17,481 nt of DNA from DATGKR01 sp035294565 (GCA_035294565.1 DATGKR010000065.1:1-17481), one strand, 5' to 3'; counted from the stretch's first letter, positions 1 to 9,743 are shown. Numbers and translations are program-made. The notes: generated by a model not told the origin, from the letters alone.

Positions 1-1900
1 AGAGCAGGCCGAGACCTGCCCACGGCTGCCAGGGGCCTCCCATGGCCCCGGTGAACGGCAGCTTCGACTGGGCCTGGGCGGTGGTCGCTCCGGCCGCCGA
101 CACCGCGGGGGCCTGCACGGCGTAGGAGCCGGTCAGCACGCCGGCGTTGGCGGCCGCCTGCCCCTGGCAGTTGGCCGTGGTGGCCGTCGCGGTGGCGACG
201 TCCTGGATCACGCCGGCCGGCGAGCCGGCGGGGACGGACACGTCGATGGTGAAGACGAGCGGAGGGTTGAGCGGCGTCGCGTACTTGTAGCTCTCCCCGG
301 TCCAGGTGACGGTGTAGTCGTTGGGGGCGTTCTTGGTGATCGTCGCCGGCCCCGCGTCGCCGCCGGTGGCGCCCGTGACGGTGAAAGCCGGGTCGGCGCG
401 GTAGTCGGTGATGTGGTCGCTCACCGTCATGTCGGTGAGGTCGCAGTCGACGAGGTAGGCGACGTTGGTGTTGGGCACGTCGATGGTGTAGGTGAAGCTA
501 CCGCCGGGGGCGACGGTCCCGACGCTGGGGGACTTGAGGACGGGGATGTTGCACTCGATGGCGGCCGCCAGGTTCGACGACGCTTCCAGGTGGCCGGCGA
601 TCAGGTCGGCGATGTTCGCCAGCTGCGAAGGTACTGACAGCTGGCTGCCACCGGCGCTGGCGCTCACCCCGACGTGGACGTGGAGAAGGTCGAGGGCCCC
701 GGCGGCCTCGGTGCCTCCCACGACGGTCGGCGGGGACGACTGGGAGCCGCCGATGGCGTGCGGTTCCACGTCGACGTCGATGTAGCCGAGGTCGACGGTC
801 GCCACCTGGTTGGTGACCTGGCTGACGCTCGTGCCCACCTGGTTCAGCAGTCCCGTGACAGTCGGGTTGGACAGCACCCCGGTGACCACCGGGCCGACCG
901 ACGGTATGGTGCTGGCCACCCCGGAAGCGGCGCCGCTCAGGGTCGTCAAGGTGCCGCCCAGGTTCGACGTGCTGAGTGGTATGTGCAGCCCGCCCGCCCC
1001 GACGGAGGAGAGGGGTATGGTGATCACGTTGGTGGTGGTGCCACCCGCCACCAGGTTCACGGTCAGGATGTCGTCGGTCGAGAGCTTGACCGACGCCCCT
1101 GTGCTCTCGCCGGTGGTGCGGGCCGTGAGGCTCACAGGGTCGTTGACGCCGCCAGCGCTCTTGACGGCGACCTCCAGCTCCACCTGGCCGCCTATGTTGA
1201 CGGTCAGCGGGGCGATGATGTCGGCGGCCGTGGTGCTCAGCCCCCAGGTGCCGTCTCCGTTGGGGGTGAGGTAGGTGGACGAGGTGGTCTGCGCCGCAGA
1301 GGTGCCGGTGCCCGCCGTGGTGATGGTCGGCCCGCTCCCGGTGTTGAGGATGCCCACCGCTGCGGCGTCGCCGAGGCCGTAGGAGATGTCCTGGCCGATG
1401 GGGCAGGAGTTGGCGTTCCAGACGGCAGCGCCCTGCCCGGTGAGCAGCGAGGCGGAGATGAGGGGGGCGAGCTGCGACGGGGTGGATATCGAATCGGTCA
1501 CCGGCGGGTTGTCCGGGGGGGCCACCTGCTGGGCCTGCCCCGCGATGGAAGCGGCTGCCGACCCCAGTGCGAGCCGGATCCCGGTCCCGGTGCCGTAGGC
1601 GTGTACGGAGGCCGGCTCGGCCGGCTGGACCTGCAGGCCGAACTCGGAGGAAAGCGCGGAGGACAGGCCCGCGGTGCTGGTGCTGGCGGCCGATATCGCC
1701 TGGTCGATCTCGGCCGTGTTGGTGCCGCTGACCGGCAGCGCCCCGAAGTGGACTTCGGTGCCCGTGGCGTAGCCGTGGAAGTCCGCCGACGACCAGTTGA
1801 CGCCGGTCGCCGCGGCGGCGGGGGGGACGAGGCCGACCGGCGCGACGGCGAGCGCCGCCGCCCCGGCGAAGGTCGCCACCCGGGACAACCACATCCGCAT
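1..1900 (-). CDS. Secreted LPXTG-type surface protein, C-terminus cut by window edge
   Basis: The frame is open from ATG at 1900 to the window edge (633 codons). The N-terminus is a clear Sec signal peptide: Met-Arg start, hydrophobic core around residues 9-25, and an Ala-rich cleavage region near residue 31 (PPAAAA before TGVNW). The mature protein is rich in Thr, Ser, Gly, Val and Ala, as expected of an extracellular beta-rich protein. Residues of about 470-580 resemble DUF11-type repeats, with a GGSFTYTIDVPNT strand followed by a DHITDY-like segment. LPFTG lies at residues 614-618 (bases 47-61), followed by the start of a hydrophobic stretch (WAGLGLL), as in sortase substrates; the charged tail is outside the window. 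A GGAGG Shine-Dalgarno sits six bases before the ATG. It diverges from acnA. Ligand and role are unknown; a choice-of-anchor-type wall protein is the closest description. Its codons are GC-rich like its neighbours. Confidence 0.85.
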   Translation of the reverse strand, partial: MRMWLSRVATFAGAAALAVAPVGLVPPAAAATGVNWSSADFHGYATGTEVHFGALPVSGTNTAEIDQAISAASTSTAGLSSALSSEFGLQVQPAEPASVHAYGTGTGIRLALGSAAASIAGQAQQVAPPDNPPVTDSISTPSQLAPLISASLLTGQGAAVWNANSCPIGQDISYGLGDAAAVGILNTGSGPTITTAGTGTSAAQTTSSTYLTPNGDGTWGLSTTAADIIAPLTVNIGGQVELEVAVKSAGGVNDPVSLTARTTGESTGASVKLSTDDILTVNLVAGGTTTNVITIPLSSVGAGGLHIPLSTSNLGGTLTTLSGAASGVASTIPSVGPVVTGVLSNPTVTGLLNQVGTSVSQVTNQVATVDLGYIDVDVEPHAIGGSQSSPPTVVGGTEAAGALDLLHVHVGVSASAGGSQLSVPSQLANIADLIAGHLEASSNLAAAIECNIPVLKSPSVGTVAPGGSFTYTIDVPNTNVAYLVDCDLTDMTVSDHITDYRADPAFTVTGATGGDAGPATITKNAPNDYTVTWTGESYKYATPLNPPLVFTIDVSVPAGSPAGVIQDVATATATTANCQGQAAANAGVLTGSYAVQAPAVSAAGATTAQAQSKLPFTGAMGGPWQPWAGLGLL

Positions 1901-1906
1901 CGACTG

Positions 1907-1911
1907 CCTCC
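1907..1911 (-). promoter_or_regulatory. Shine-Dalgarno of the surface protein
   Basis: GGAGG on the minus strand, six bases before the ATG at 1900. It fixes the start of the secreted protein and gives exactly the N-terminus expected of a signal peptide. Confidence 0.75.
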
Positions 1912-1951
1912 CTCGCTGTATAGGCGGTGGGCCCTACGGCGGCCCCGCCCC

Positions 1952-1967
1952 GACAATAGGACAATAG
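1952..1967. repeat. Perfect tandem 8-bp repeat GACAATAG x2
   Basis: Two head-to-tail copies of GACAATAG lie in the divergent promoter region between the surface protein and acnA, in a locally AT-richer patch. This could be a regulator half-site array for either gene. Read on the minus strand it gives two TATTGT boxes that could serve as -10 elements. Function is inferred only from position. Confidence 0.5.
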
Positions 1968-1976
1968 ACCGCCTCG

Positions 1977-2003
1977 TTGACAGGACTATTTCTTGTTTAT
2001 AGG
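1977..2003 (+). promoter_or_regulatory. Candidate acnA promoter (TTGACA - 15 - TATAGG)
   Basis: A perfect -35 hexamer TTGACA at 1977-1982 is followed by TATAGG at 1998-2003. The 15-base spacer is shorter than the usual 16-18, so the -10 assignment is uncertain. Transcription from here would give an acnA leader of roughly 150 bases that includes the inverted repeat, the tandem duplication and the T-tract hairpin listed separately. Confidence 0.3.
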
Positions 2004-2025
2004 GCTGCTGGGCACCCCATAAACA
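1994..2025. repeat. Inverted repeat TGTTTAT...ATAAACA
   Basis: TGTTTAT (1994-2000) and ATAAACA (2019-2025) are perfect 7-bp inverted arms. After one mismatch the stem continues with GGG (2002-2004) against CCC (2015-2017), leaving a 10-base loop. The AT-rich arms stand out in this GC-rich DNA. The position over the candidate acnA -10 fits an operator, or an RNA hairpin at the start of the leader. ACAGGAC occurs on both sides (1980-1986 and 2022-2028). Confidence 0.5.
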
Positions 2026-2042
2026 GGACAAAAGCCGCTATA

Positions 2043-2118
2043 CGCCTTTGCCGGAGCCGGGGGGTCGGTCGTAGCGCCGCCGCCTTTGCCGGAGCCGGGG
2101 GGCTGGTCTTCGCGCCGG
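2043..2118. repeat. Imperfect 38-bp tandem duplication in the acnA leader
   Basis: Two copies (2043-2080 and 2081-2118) agree at 33 of 38 positions by direct comparison. The first 22 bases of each are identical (CGCCTTTGCC followed by GGAGCCGGGGGG). The duplication lies wholly upstream of the likely acnA start. Each copy carries a GCCGG that can pair with the CCGGC just before the T run at 2124-2128, so it may supply alternative partners for a leader hairpin. Confidence 0.8.
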
Positions 2119-2128
2119 CCGGCTTTTT
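2088..2128 (+). terminator. GC hairpin plus T5 in the acnA leader (attenuator-like)
   Basis: GGCTGG (2101-2106) can pair with CCGGCC (2115-2120, one G-U pair). Alternatively GCCGG (2088-2092) can pair with CCGGC (2119-2123). Five T (2124-2128) follow immediately. This is the form of an intrinsic terminator, yet it precedes acnA by about 35 bases on the same strand. No gene upstream on the plus strand needs terminating, so if it works it would attenuate acnA. The structure was judged by eye, not folded. Confidence 0.35.
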
Positions 2129-2162
2129 CCGTTGCAGCACCGTGATGGGCAAGACTGGCGTC

Positions 2163-4790
<2,628 letters not shown>

Positions 4791-4805
<15 letters not shown>

Positions 4806-5726
4806 GCCCAAGACGGGGGGGTGGAGCCCGTTGGCAGGGTCCAGGTTGCCGGCGACGGCCTCTTCGAGCACGTCGAGCATCGCCCGGGCCGGGGCGCTCG
4901 GCCGCCACCTGCGGCGCACCACCACCCCCACCGTCCTGCGGGGCAGACCGCCGACTCGGACCTTGCGGACCCTCGGGTCCTCGGCGACTCCGGTGGCCGG
5001 AAGGATCGCCGGCCCGTAGCCCTGCAGGGTGAGCGAGGCGATCAGGCGCACCCCGTCGAGCTCCGCCTGCGCCTCCAGCCTCACGCCGAACTCCCGGCAG
5101 GCCTGGTCGATCTCCTTGCGGAAGCTCGTTCCCGGTGCGGGGAGCAGCAGCCGCATACCGTCGAGCTGGGACATCGTCGCCGTCTCCCGCCGGGCGAGGG
5201 GGTGATGCTCGGGGACGACCAGCACGAGGTCCTCCGCGAACAGCGGCTTCTCGGCCAGGTCCGGGTTGGCCTCGGGAAGGTTGACGAGGGCGGCGTCGAG
5301 CGAGCCGGCGACGAGCAGCGGCTCGAGCGTCGCGGAGGTCCCGTCGCCGATCATGAGGCGCACCTCGGGGTGGCGTTCGGCCATCGTGTCCAAGAGCAGC
5401 GGCGCCAACCAGCGCGCGGTGGTGCCGATCATCCCGATGCGCGCGCTTCCAGCTATGCGGTCACGCAGCGCCGCCACGTCCGCCACCACGGCGTCCACCT
5501 CGGCGGCGACCCGCCGGGCGCGTTCGGCGACGGCGAGACCCTCGTCGGTGAGCGAGCCGTTGTGGCGGTCGACGAGCTGCACGCCGAGCTCCCGTTCGAG
5601 GCGGGCGATGTGGCTGGACACGTTCGACTGGACGGTGTGGAGGGCCAGGGCGGCCGACGAGAAGCTCCCGTGGTCGGCGATCGCCACGAGCGCCTGCAGC
5701 TGTCTCAACTCCACGCACCCCACCAT
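4791..5726 (-). CDS. LysR-family transcriptional regulator
   Basis: A 311-residue DNA-binding regulator. The winged helix-turn-helix occupies about residues 5-64, starting VELRQLQALVAIADHGSFSS and including the recognition-helix segment TVQSNVSSHIARLERELG. The LysR substrate-binding domain follows from about residue 93 (ARIGMIGTTARWL onward), with the typical pattern of weak-identity alpha/beta subdomains. The ATG at 5726 lacks a strong Shine-Dalgarno; GTG at 5714, giving VELRQL at the N-terminus, is also plausible. It is divergent from the diiron oxygenase gene, with a 95-base gap holding a 6-bp dyad. That arrangement usually means it controls its own gene and the divergent neighbour. The effector ligand is unknown. 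The tail overlaps acnA by 15 bases, convergently. Confidence 0.95.
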
Positions 5727-5768
5727 AGCGACGGGATCGCCGACCGAGATGGGTCCGATCGCTCCGAG

Positions 5769-5791
5769 CGGTCACCTCCTCTTATTGACCG
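5769..5791. promoter_or_regulatory. Candidate LysR operator: CGGTCA-N11-TGACCG
   Basis: A perfect 6-bp inverted repeat with an 11-base spacer lies in the gap between the divergent LysR and oxygenase genes. The right arm overlaps TTGACC (5785-5790), a fair -35 for the oxygenase, with TATGTA (5805-5810) as a possible -10 at a short 14-base spacing. LysR proteins bind interrupted dyads in such gaps, but this one lacks the textbook T-N11-A placement. Confidence 0.4.
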
Positions 5792-5821
5792 GTGCATCAG
5801 TCGGTATGTAGGATGGCTTCG

Positions 5822-6787
5822 ATGGCCCTCGACGTAGACGTCCCGCCTCGGCTGGCCGAGCGCCTCAACGCGGCGAGTGCCGCCCGTCGCTGGTACCCCT
5901 TCGACGACCGCGTCATCGACTGGTCCGTGCCGCTCGACGGCAGCTGGTCCTATATGCCCGCCGGGCACTCGATCTTCAGCGGCACCGACCTGCTCGACGG
6001 GCTCGACCCAGAGCAGCGGAGCTTCGTCGAGCGCTGGGAGATGACGCAGCTGATGAGGAACATCGGCCACGGCGAGCACCTGCTCAACCAGGGCCTTCTG
6101 GCCATGCTCTGGTACGTCGACCCCTACGACCCGAGCTACCGCTACCTGCTGCACGAGGTGGCAGAGGAATGCCAGCACATGGCCATGTTCAACCAGTGGG
6201 TGCGGTTCAACTCCGACATCGAGACGCTCGGGGCGGGGGAGGAGTCGTGGGCCAAGACCCTCGGCGAGTTCACCGAGGGGCTCGCCTCAAAGCTCCCCGA
6301 GGCCTTCTGGGTCAACGTCCTCCTCTTCGAGTTCGTCGGGGACGACTTCAACCAGGCGATGCGGGTGGGGACCGGGGAAGGTGGTCGTCCCCTGCACCCC
6401 ATCCTCGCCGGGATCGGAGTGGCCCACACCGCCGAGGAGGCGCGCCACATCGCCTACGCCCGGCGCTGGCTGGAGGAGGGGATGGCCGGCGTCGACGCCG
6501 GTCAGCTCGCCGAGATCCAGGGTCTCGCCGACTACGGGGTGCAGCTGGTGATAGACCGGCGCCTGCTCCTGCCGGTGCGTTACGGGACCCAACTGGAGCC
6601 CTATGTGAGCGAAGCGGCGTTCGGCGAAGCCATGGCCAACGTGGCCGAGAGGCCGGCTTCGAAGGCCACGTTGGCGCAGCTCGCCAAGCTGGTCGACTTC
6701 TTCGCCGGGCTCGGCGTCGTCAGCGAAAGCGCGGCGCGCCGCTGGGTGGAGTCCGGCCAGCTCGCACTGAGACAAACCCCGGGCTGA
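5822..6787 (+). CDS. AurF-like diiron oxygenase
   Basis: A 321-residue helical protein with the ligand pattern of the AurF/CmlI N-oxygenase family. E85 lies in GHGEHL, E116 and H119 in EECQHM, E170 in LLFEFVGDD, H202 in AHTAEEARH, and E206 and H209 in the second ExxH motif. These seven residues match the seven-ligand dinuclear iron site of AurF, which oxidises arylamines to nitro compounds with O2. Characterised members act in antibiotic biosynthesis, but no such cluster is visible here, so the substrate is open. Start at 5822: AGGA (5810-5813) lies eight bases upstream. An in-frame ATG at 5813 and a GTG at 5792 are alternatives adding 3 or 10 residues. The divergent LysR gene is the likely regulator. 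A bacterial hydroxylase or desaturase of the same fold cannot be excluded. Confidence 0.85.
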   Translation: MALDVDVPPRLAERLNAASAARRWYPFDDRVIDWSVPLDGSWSYMPAGHSIFSGTDLLDGLDPEQRSFVERWEMTQLMRNIGHGEHLLNQGLLAMLWYVDPYDPSYRYLLHEVAEECQHMAMFNQWVRFNSDIETLGAGEESWAKTLGEFTEGLASKLPEAFWVNVLLFEFVGDDFNQAMRVGTGEGGRPLHPILAGIGVAHTAEEARHIAYARRWLEEGMAGVDAGQLAEIQGLADYGVQLVIDRRLLLPVRYGTQLEPYVSEAAFGEAMANVAERPASKATLAQLAKLVDFFAGLGVVSESAARRWVESGQLALRQTPG

Positions 6788-6789
6788 GG

Positions 6790-6802
6790 CGCGGTCACCG
6801 CG
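6790..6802 (+). terminator. Short palindrome after the diiron oxygenase
   Basis: CGCGGT-C-ACCGCG sits three bases after the oxygenase stop codon. It can form a small GC stem but has no T run, so terminator activity is doubtful. I see no gene in the rest of the gap up to 6936. Confidence 0.25.
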
Positions 6803-6901
6803 GCGGACCAGCAGAGCCGGCTGGGGGCGGGGGAAGGCCGGGAACAGGATGGTTCGGCCCGAAACGCCCGAAGCACCCTGCCGGTGAAAACGCCGAAGGC
6901 C

Positions 6902-6929
6902 TTGCGGGCGCCGGTCGGCGTCTTAGAAT
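6902..6929 (+). promoter_or_regulatory. Candidate promoter of the DUF4157 gene (TTGCGG-16-TAGAAT)
   Basis: TAGAAT (6924-6929) matches the -10 consensus at five of six positions. TTGCGG (6902-6907) lies 16 bases upstream as a weak -35. Transcription would begin near 6936-6937, which coincides with the in-frame GTG at 6937. This predicts a leaderless mRNA, a common form in actinobacteria, and explains the lack of a Shine-Dalgarno there. Confidence 0.45.
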
Positions 6930-6936
6930 TGGTCGC

Positions 6937-9180
6937 GTGGGTGGGGCGCGCGAGAGAGAAGAGCGGCGGGTAGCCGCCAAGCCGCGAGGGAGGGTGAAGC
7001 CGGCCAGGCTACTGCCGGCCAACGCTCTGGCCGATCTGCAGCGGGCTGCGGGAAACGGCACGGTGGTCGCCGCGCTGCGCTCCGGCGCGCCCGGCGTTTC
7101 GACCGACCGCGAGGCCGAGGAGCAGGCCGACAGGATCGCCGACGCCGCTGTCGCCAGGATGGGCGCCGCGGCGGGGCTCCCGCCGGTGACCGGCGGGTCC
7201 CTGTCGCCTGTGCTGCAGCGGGCGCTGGCTGCGGCGGCCCCCCGGCTCGGCCGGCTCGACGATGTGCGGGTGCGCACCGGGGCCGACGCAGCCGCCGACG
7301 TCGAGCGGATCGGCGCACGGGCCTTCGCCTCGGCGGACGGCATCTCCGTTGCCCGGGGGGAGCTGGGCCGCGGGGTCGAGTCCACCCGCCTGCTGGCCCA
7401 CGAGGCGGTGCACGCGGGCATGCACGTGCCCGGCGATCGGTCCGACCTGGTGCACGCCAAGCTGCGCGGCACGAGGGCGGCGGCGATCCAGTCGGGAGGC
7501 GGGAAGTCGTTCGTGCTGCGCAGGGCTCTCTTCAAGACCAACTGGGACAGGATCCTCGACGGGCTCGGCGCCTACGAGGAGCAGGAGGCCAAGCTGCTGG
7601 CAGGCGGCAACCCGAGCCCGGCGGTCCTCGCCGCGGCCAAGCCGCAGCTGCTCGCCACGCTCGCCCGCATCGAGGCGGCCATCCTCGCCTGGCAGAAGGC
7701 GAACGACGAGGAAGGCCAGACGGCGCAGACCGAGCTGCTGCACAAGAAGTCCGTCGAGGAGGGCTCCGCGTCCGACACGGACGTCAGGACCAAGGCCGCC
7801 CGGCGCCAGACCGTCGCGCTGCTGCTGACGAGGGTCAGGACGGAGATGGCCGACCTGAACTCGGGCAGATGGTCGAGCACTCTCGGCCTCTCCGACGCCC
7901 AGGTCGTGTCCAAGGGCCGGGAAGACGCCGGTCAGCTGAACAAGGTGGCCGAGCTCAACTACGTGACCGAGTCCGGACCGTTCTCCGGCTTCTTCAAGCA
8001 GGAGAAGGGATGGATGCAGTCCAGCGACATCGTCGGCCACGACGCGGAGTCGGGAATCCGCCAGGCCGATCCCCAGTTCGGGGCGCGCGCCATGGCCATG
8101 TACCGCCTCGACCAGCTGCTCCAGGCCGGGGTGACGGCCAGGGTCGAGTTCGCCGTCCACGAAGTGGTCGACGAGAACGGCCGCAAGGCGCTCAAGCTGG
8201 GCACGGTCCTAGAGAGCGCCAAGGGAACCAGGGCCGCCGAAACCAAGACGGCCATCAACGAGCCGGGCAAGGGCGACTCTGTCTCCCTGAGTGACCCGAC
8301 CCTTCAGCGCTGTCTCAACAAGCTGCAGATCCTCGACGCCATAGCCGGCCAGCTCGACCGCCACCAGGGCAACTACTTCATCCAGCACGAGCACGGCAAG
8401 GTCACCGGCGTGACGGGCATCGACCTCGACATGTCCTTCGGGCGCGACTTCACCGACCCGACCAAGCCGCCGCGAAGCGCCGCCCACTACACGGGCATAC
8501 CCAAGGAGATAGACGCCGAGTTCGGCAGGAGGATCCTGGGCATCAAGGAGGAGGCTGTGAGGGAGGCGCTGACCGGGCTCCTCGCAGAGCCCGAGCTGGA
8601 GGCCACGCTGAGCCGCTTCAGGGTCGTCAAGGAGAAGATCGCCCAAGCCGACAAAGCCGGTCTGCTGCGCTCCGACTGGGGTGGGCAGACCGCCCGCGCG
8701 GCCACGAACGTGAAGGACCCGTCGATACTGGGACGAAAGGGTGAATCGACGAGCTACATGCAGGCGCTCGCCGGCGGGAGCATCGCCGAGGCGGCCGCCG
8801 CGGCGCGGGCCACCGCCGGCAAGGCCCTGGACTTCCAGGTGACCCTCGGCAAGTTCCACCCGGAGGTGATCGACGCCCTCAAGCCCTTGCTGGTGCACAG
8901 CACCAAATGGGATCCCGGCGTGATCGGGCGCCTGGTGATGTCGGCTCTCGCCTCGGGTCGGCTGGCGGGCGGTGACGTCGAGCTGGCGGTGAAAGACTTG
9001 GTGGACGAGCTCATGGCCGCCATCGGCGACGAATGGGCCATGGCGGGGATCGACGGCAGCTACGACAAGGTCGCGCCCAAAGTCGCGCCGACGGCGCAGC
9101 GCTTGTGGCCCCGGGTGGTCGCCCGCTACCGCCGGACGAAGGTCACCGTCGGGGCCAGCCGGGTGGGAGCTAGGACCTGA
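6937..9180 (+). CDS. DUF4157 (eCIS-core) protein with putative kinase-like C-terminal effector domain
   Basis: A 747-residue protein with no signal peptide or membrane segment. Near the N-terminus LQRAAGN (34-40) matches a short motif common in DUF4157 proteins. The DUF4157/eCIS-core domain covers about 85-170: VRVRTGADAAADVERIGARA, then LLAHEAVHAG with a zincin-type HExxH at H155-E156-H159. Helical linker: about 190-300. The C-terminal part has kinase-like order: FSGFFK with a possible ATP lysine K354, a hinge-like TVLESAKG (423-430), a catalytic-loop-like LDRHQGN (D474, H476, N479), and GIDLDMSFG with D496 like the metal-binding Asp. The DRHxxN...ID pair recalls PI3/PI4 kinases and HipA. 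DUF4157 proteins are associated with contractile injection cargo and toxins. The kinase assignment is inference from motifs. The alternative GTG start at 6994, after GAGG, would drop 19 residues. No injection-machine gene is in the window. Confidence 0.88.
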   Translation: MGGAREREERRVAAKPRGRVKPARLLPANALADLQRAAGNGTVVAALRSGAPGVSTDREAEEQADRIADAAVARMGAAAGLPPVTGGSLSPVLQRALAAAAPRLGRLDDVRVRTGADAAADVERIGARAFASADGISVARGELGRGVESTRLLAHEAVHAGMHVPGDRSDLVHAKLRGTRAAAIQSGGGKSFVLRRALFKTNWDRILDGLGAYEEQEAKLLAGGNPSPAVLAAAKPQLLATLARIEAAILAWQKANDEEGQTAQTELLHKKSVEEGSASDTDVRTKAARRQTVALLLTRVRTEMADLNSGRWSSTLGLSDAQVVSKGREDAGQLNKVAELNYVTESGPFSGFFKQEKGWMQSSDIVGHDAESGIRQADPQFGARAMAMYRLDQLLQAGVTARVEFAVHEVVDENGRKALKLGTVLESAKGTRAAETKTAINEPGKGDSVSLSDPTLQRCLNKLQILDAIAGQLDRHQGNYFIQHEHGKVTGVTGIDLDMSFGRDFTDPTKPPRSAAHYTGIPKEIDAEFGRRILGIKEEAVREALTGLLAEPELEATLSRFRVVKEKIAQADKAGLLRSDWGGQTARAATNVKDPSILGRKGESTSYMQALAGGSIAEAAAAARATAGKALDFQVTLGKFHPEVIDALKPLLVHSTKWDPGVIGRLVMSALASGRLAGGDVELAVKDLVDELMAAIGDEWAMAGIDGSYDKVAPKVAPTAQRLWPRVVARYRRTKVTVGASRVGART

Positions 9181-9692
9181 CCAGCGCCTGGGACGGCACC
9201 CCCCTGGAGGGCTACGGGCTGCCCGAGCCCCCCGAGGACCTGCCGGTCCAGACCCTGGGGCGCACGAGAGCGGGATCGCGGCCCCAGGCCTTCGCCCTGC
9301 GCGGCCTGGGATGGTTCGCCGAGGAGGCGGCGAAGGAACCGGCGCCCGAGTACGTCCTCGCCGGGTTCGAAGCCGTTGCCCACGACCTGTACGCCCTGCA
9401 CTACCTCTACTCCTATCGCCGGTTGTTCGTCGGCCTCCAGGTACGGGCCCGTCCGGTAGGAGAGCGCTTCCAGGTCGACGTCACCGCCCGGGACTTCGAC
9501 GAAGTGGTCCGCCTCGAGGCGCTCATCCTCCGAGCTGCCGAGACGGGCGCCCTGGGAGACCACGGGCGGGTCATCGCGGTGAACGACATGTTCGGGGGCT
9601 CCCTGTGGCGCTTCACCGGCGTCCCCTCGGCCGAAGGCGCCGGGGGGATCAGCGGGGCGACGGAGTTCGTCCAGCGGCGCGCCGGGGTCTGA
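9177..9692 (+). CDS. Unknown 171-residue protein, CTG start overlapping upstream stop
   Basis: The frame is closed upstream by TAG at 9171 and has no ATG or GTG start in its first half. CTG at 9177 overlaps the preceding TGA (CTGA), eight bases after GGGAG (9164-9168), and gives a natural-looking N-terminus MTSAWDGTPLEGYGLPEPPE. A TTG at 9423 would leave only 89 residues and discard well-coded sequence. I recognise no family. The protein looks soluble and alpha/beta: a helical stretch with several Tyr residues (DLYALHYLYSYRR) at about 75-87, then strands and a helix (FDEVVRLEALILRAAE), then VIAVNDMFGGSLWRFTG near the end. Tight coupling to the DUF4157 effector-like gene suggests a cognate chaperone, adaptor or immunity protein; this is inference from position. 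The unusual start is the main uncertainty. Confidence 0.65.
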   Translation: MTSAWDGTPLEGYGLPEPPEDLPVQTLGRTRAGSRPQAFALRGLGWFAEEAAKEPAPEYVLAGFEAVAHDLYALHYLYSYRRLFVGLQVRARPVGERFQVDVTARDFDEVVRLEALILRAAETGALGDHGRVIAVNDMFGGSLWRFTGVPSAEGAGGISGATEFVQRRAGV

Positions 9693-9711
9693 CCGGCCAG
9701 GGGGCCGACAG

Positions 9712-9731
9712 CCGCTCCCCGGCAGGAGCGG
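9712..9731 (+). terminator. Stem-loop CCGCTCC...GGAGCGG between genes
   Basis: A perfect 7-bp stem with a six-base loop lies 20 bases after the small gene and 12 bases before the HAD-PlsC start. No T run follows, so it may be a weak terminator or a leader structure. It contains AGGAG, but too far (15 bases) from the ATG to be a normal ribosome site. Confidence 0.3.
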
Positions 9732-9743
9732 TAGCGTCGCGCG

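Noticed and set aside
498..1964. Long minus-strand open frame giving an Arg/Gly/Pro/His-rich protein
   Set aside because: It is a frame-shifted shadow of the surface protein. The true frame has a signal peptide, a good Shine-Dalgarno and LPFTG; this one has low-complexity composition and no domain.
1977..2162. N-terminal extension of aconitase from a TTG at 1977
   Set aside because: The frame is open, but the extension covers the candidate promoter, the inverted repeat and the tandem duplication, and aconitases do not have such an extension.
5805..5810. TATGTA as the oxygenase -10
   Set aside because: Spacing to TTGACC is only 14 bases, so I did not list it as a promoter of its own and mention it only with the dyad.
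6169..6936. N-terminal extension of the DUF4157 protein over the oxygenase gene
   Set aside because: The added sequence is a shadow of the oxygenase frame, rich in Arg and Gly, and there is a promoter-like element and a start codon at 6937.
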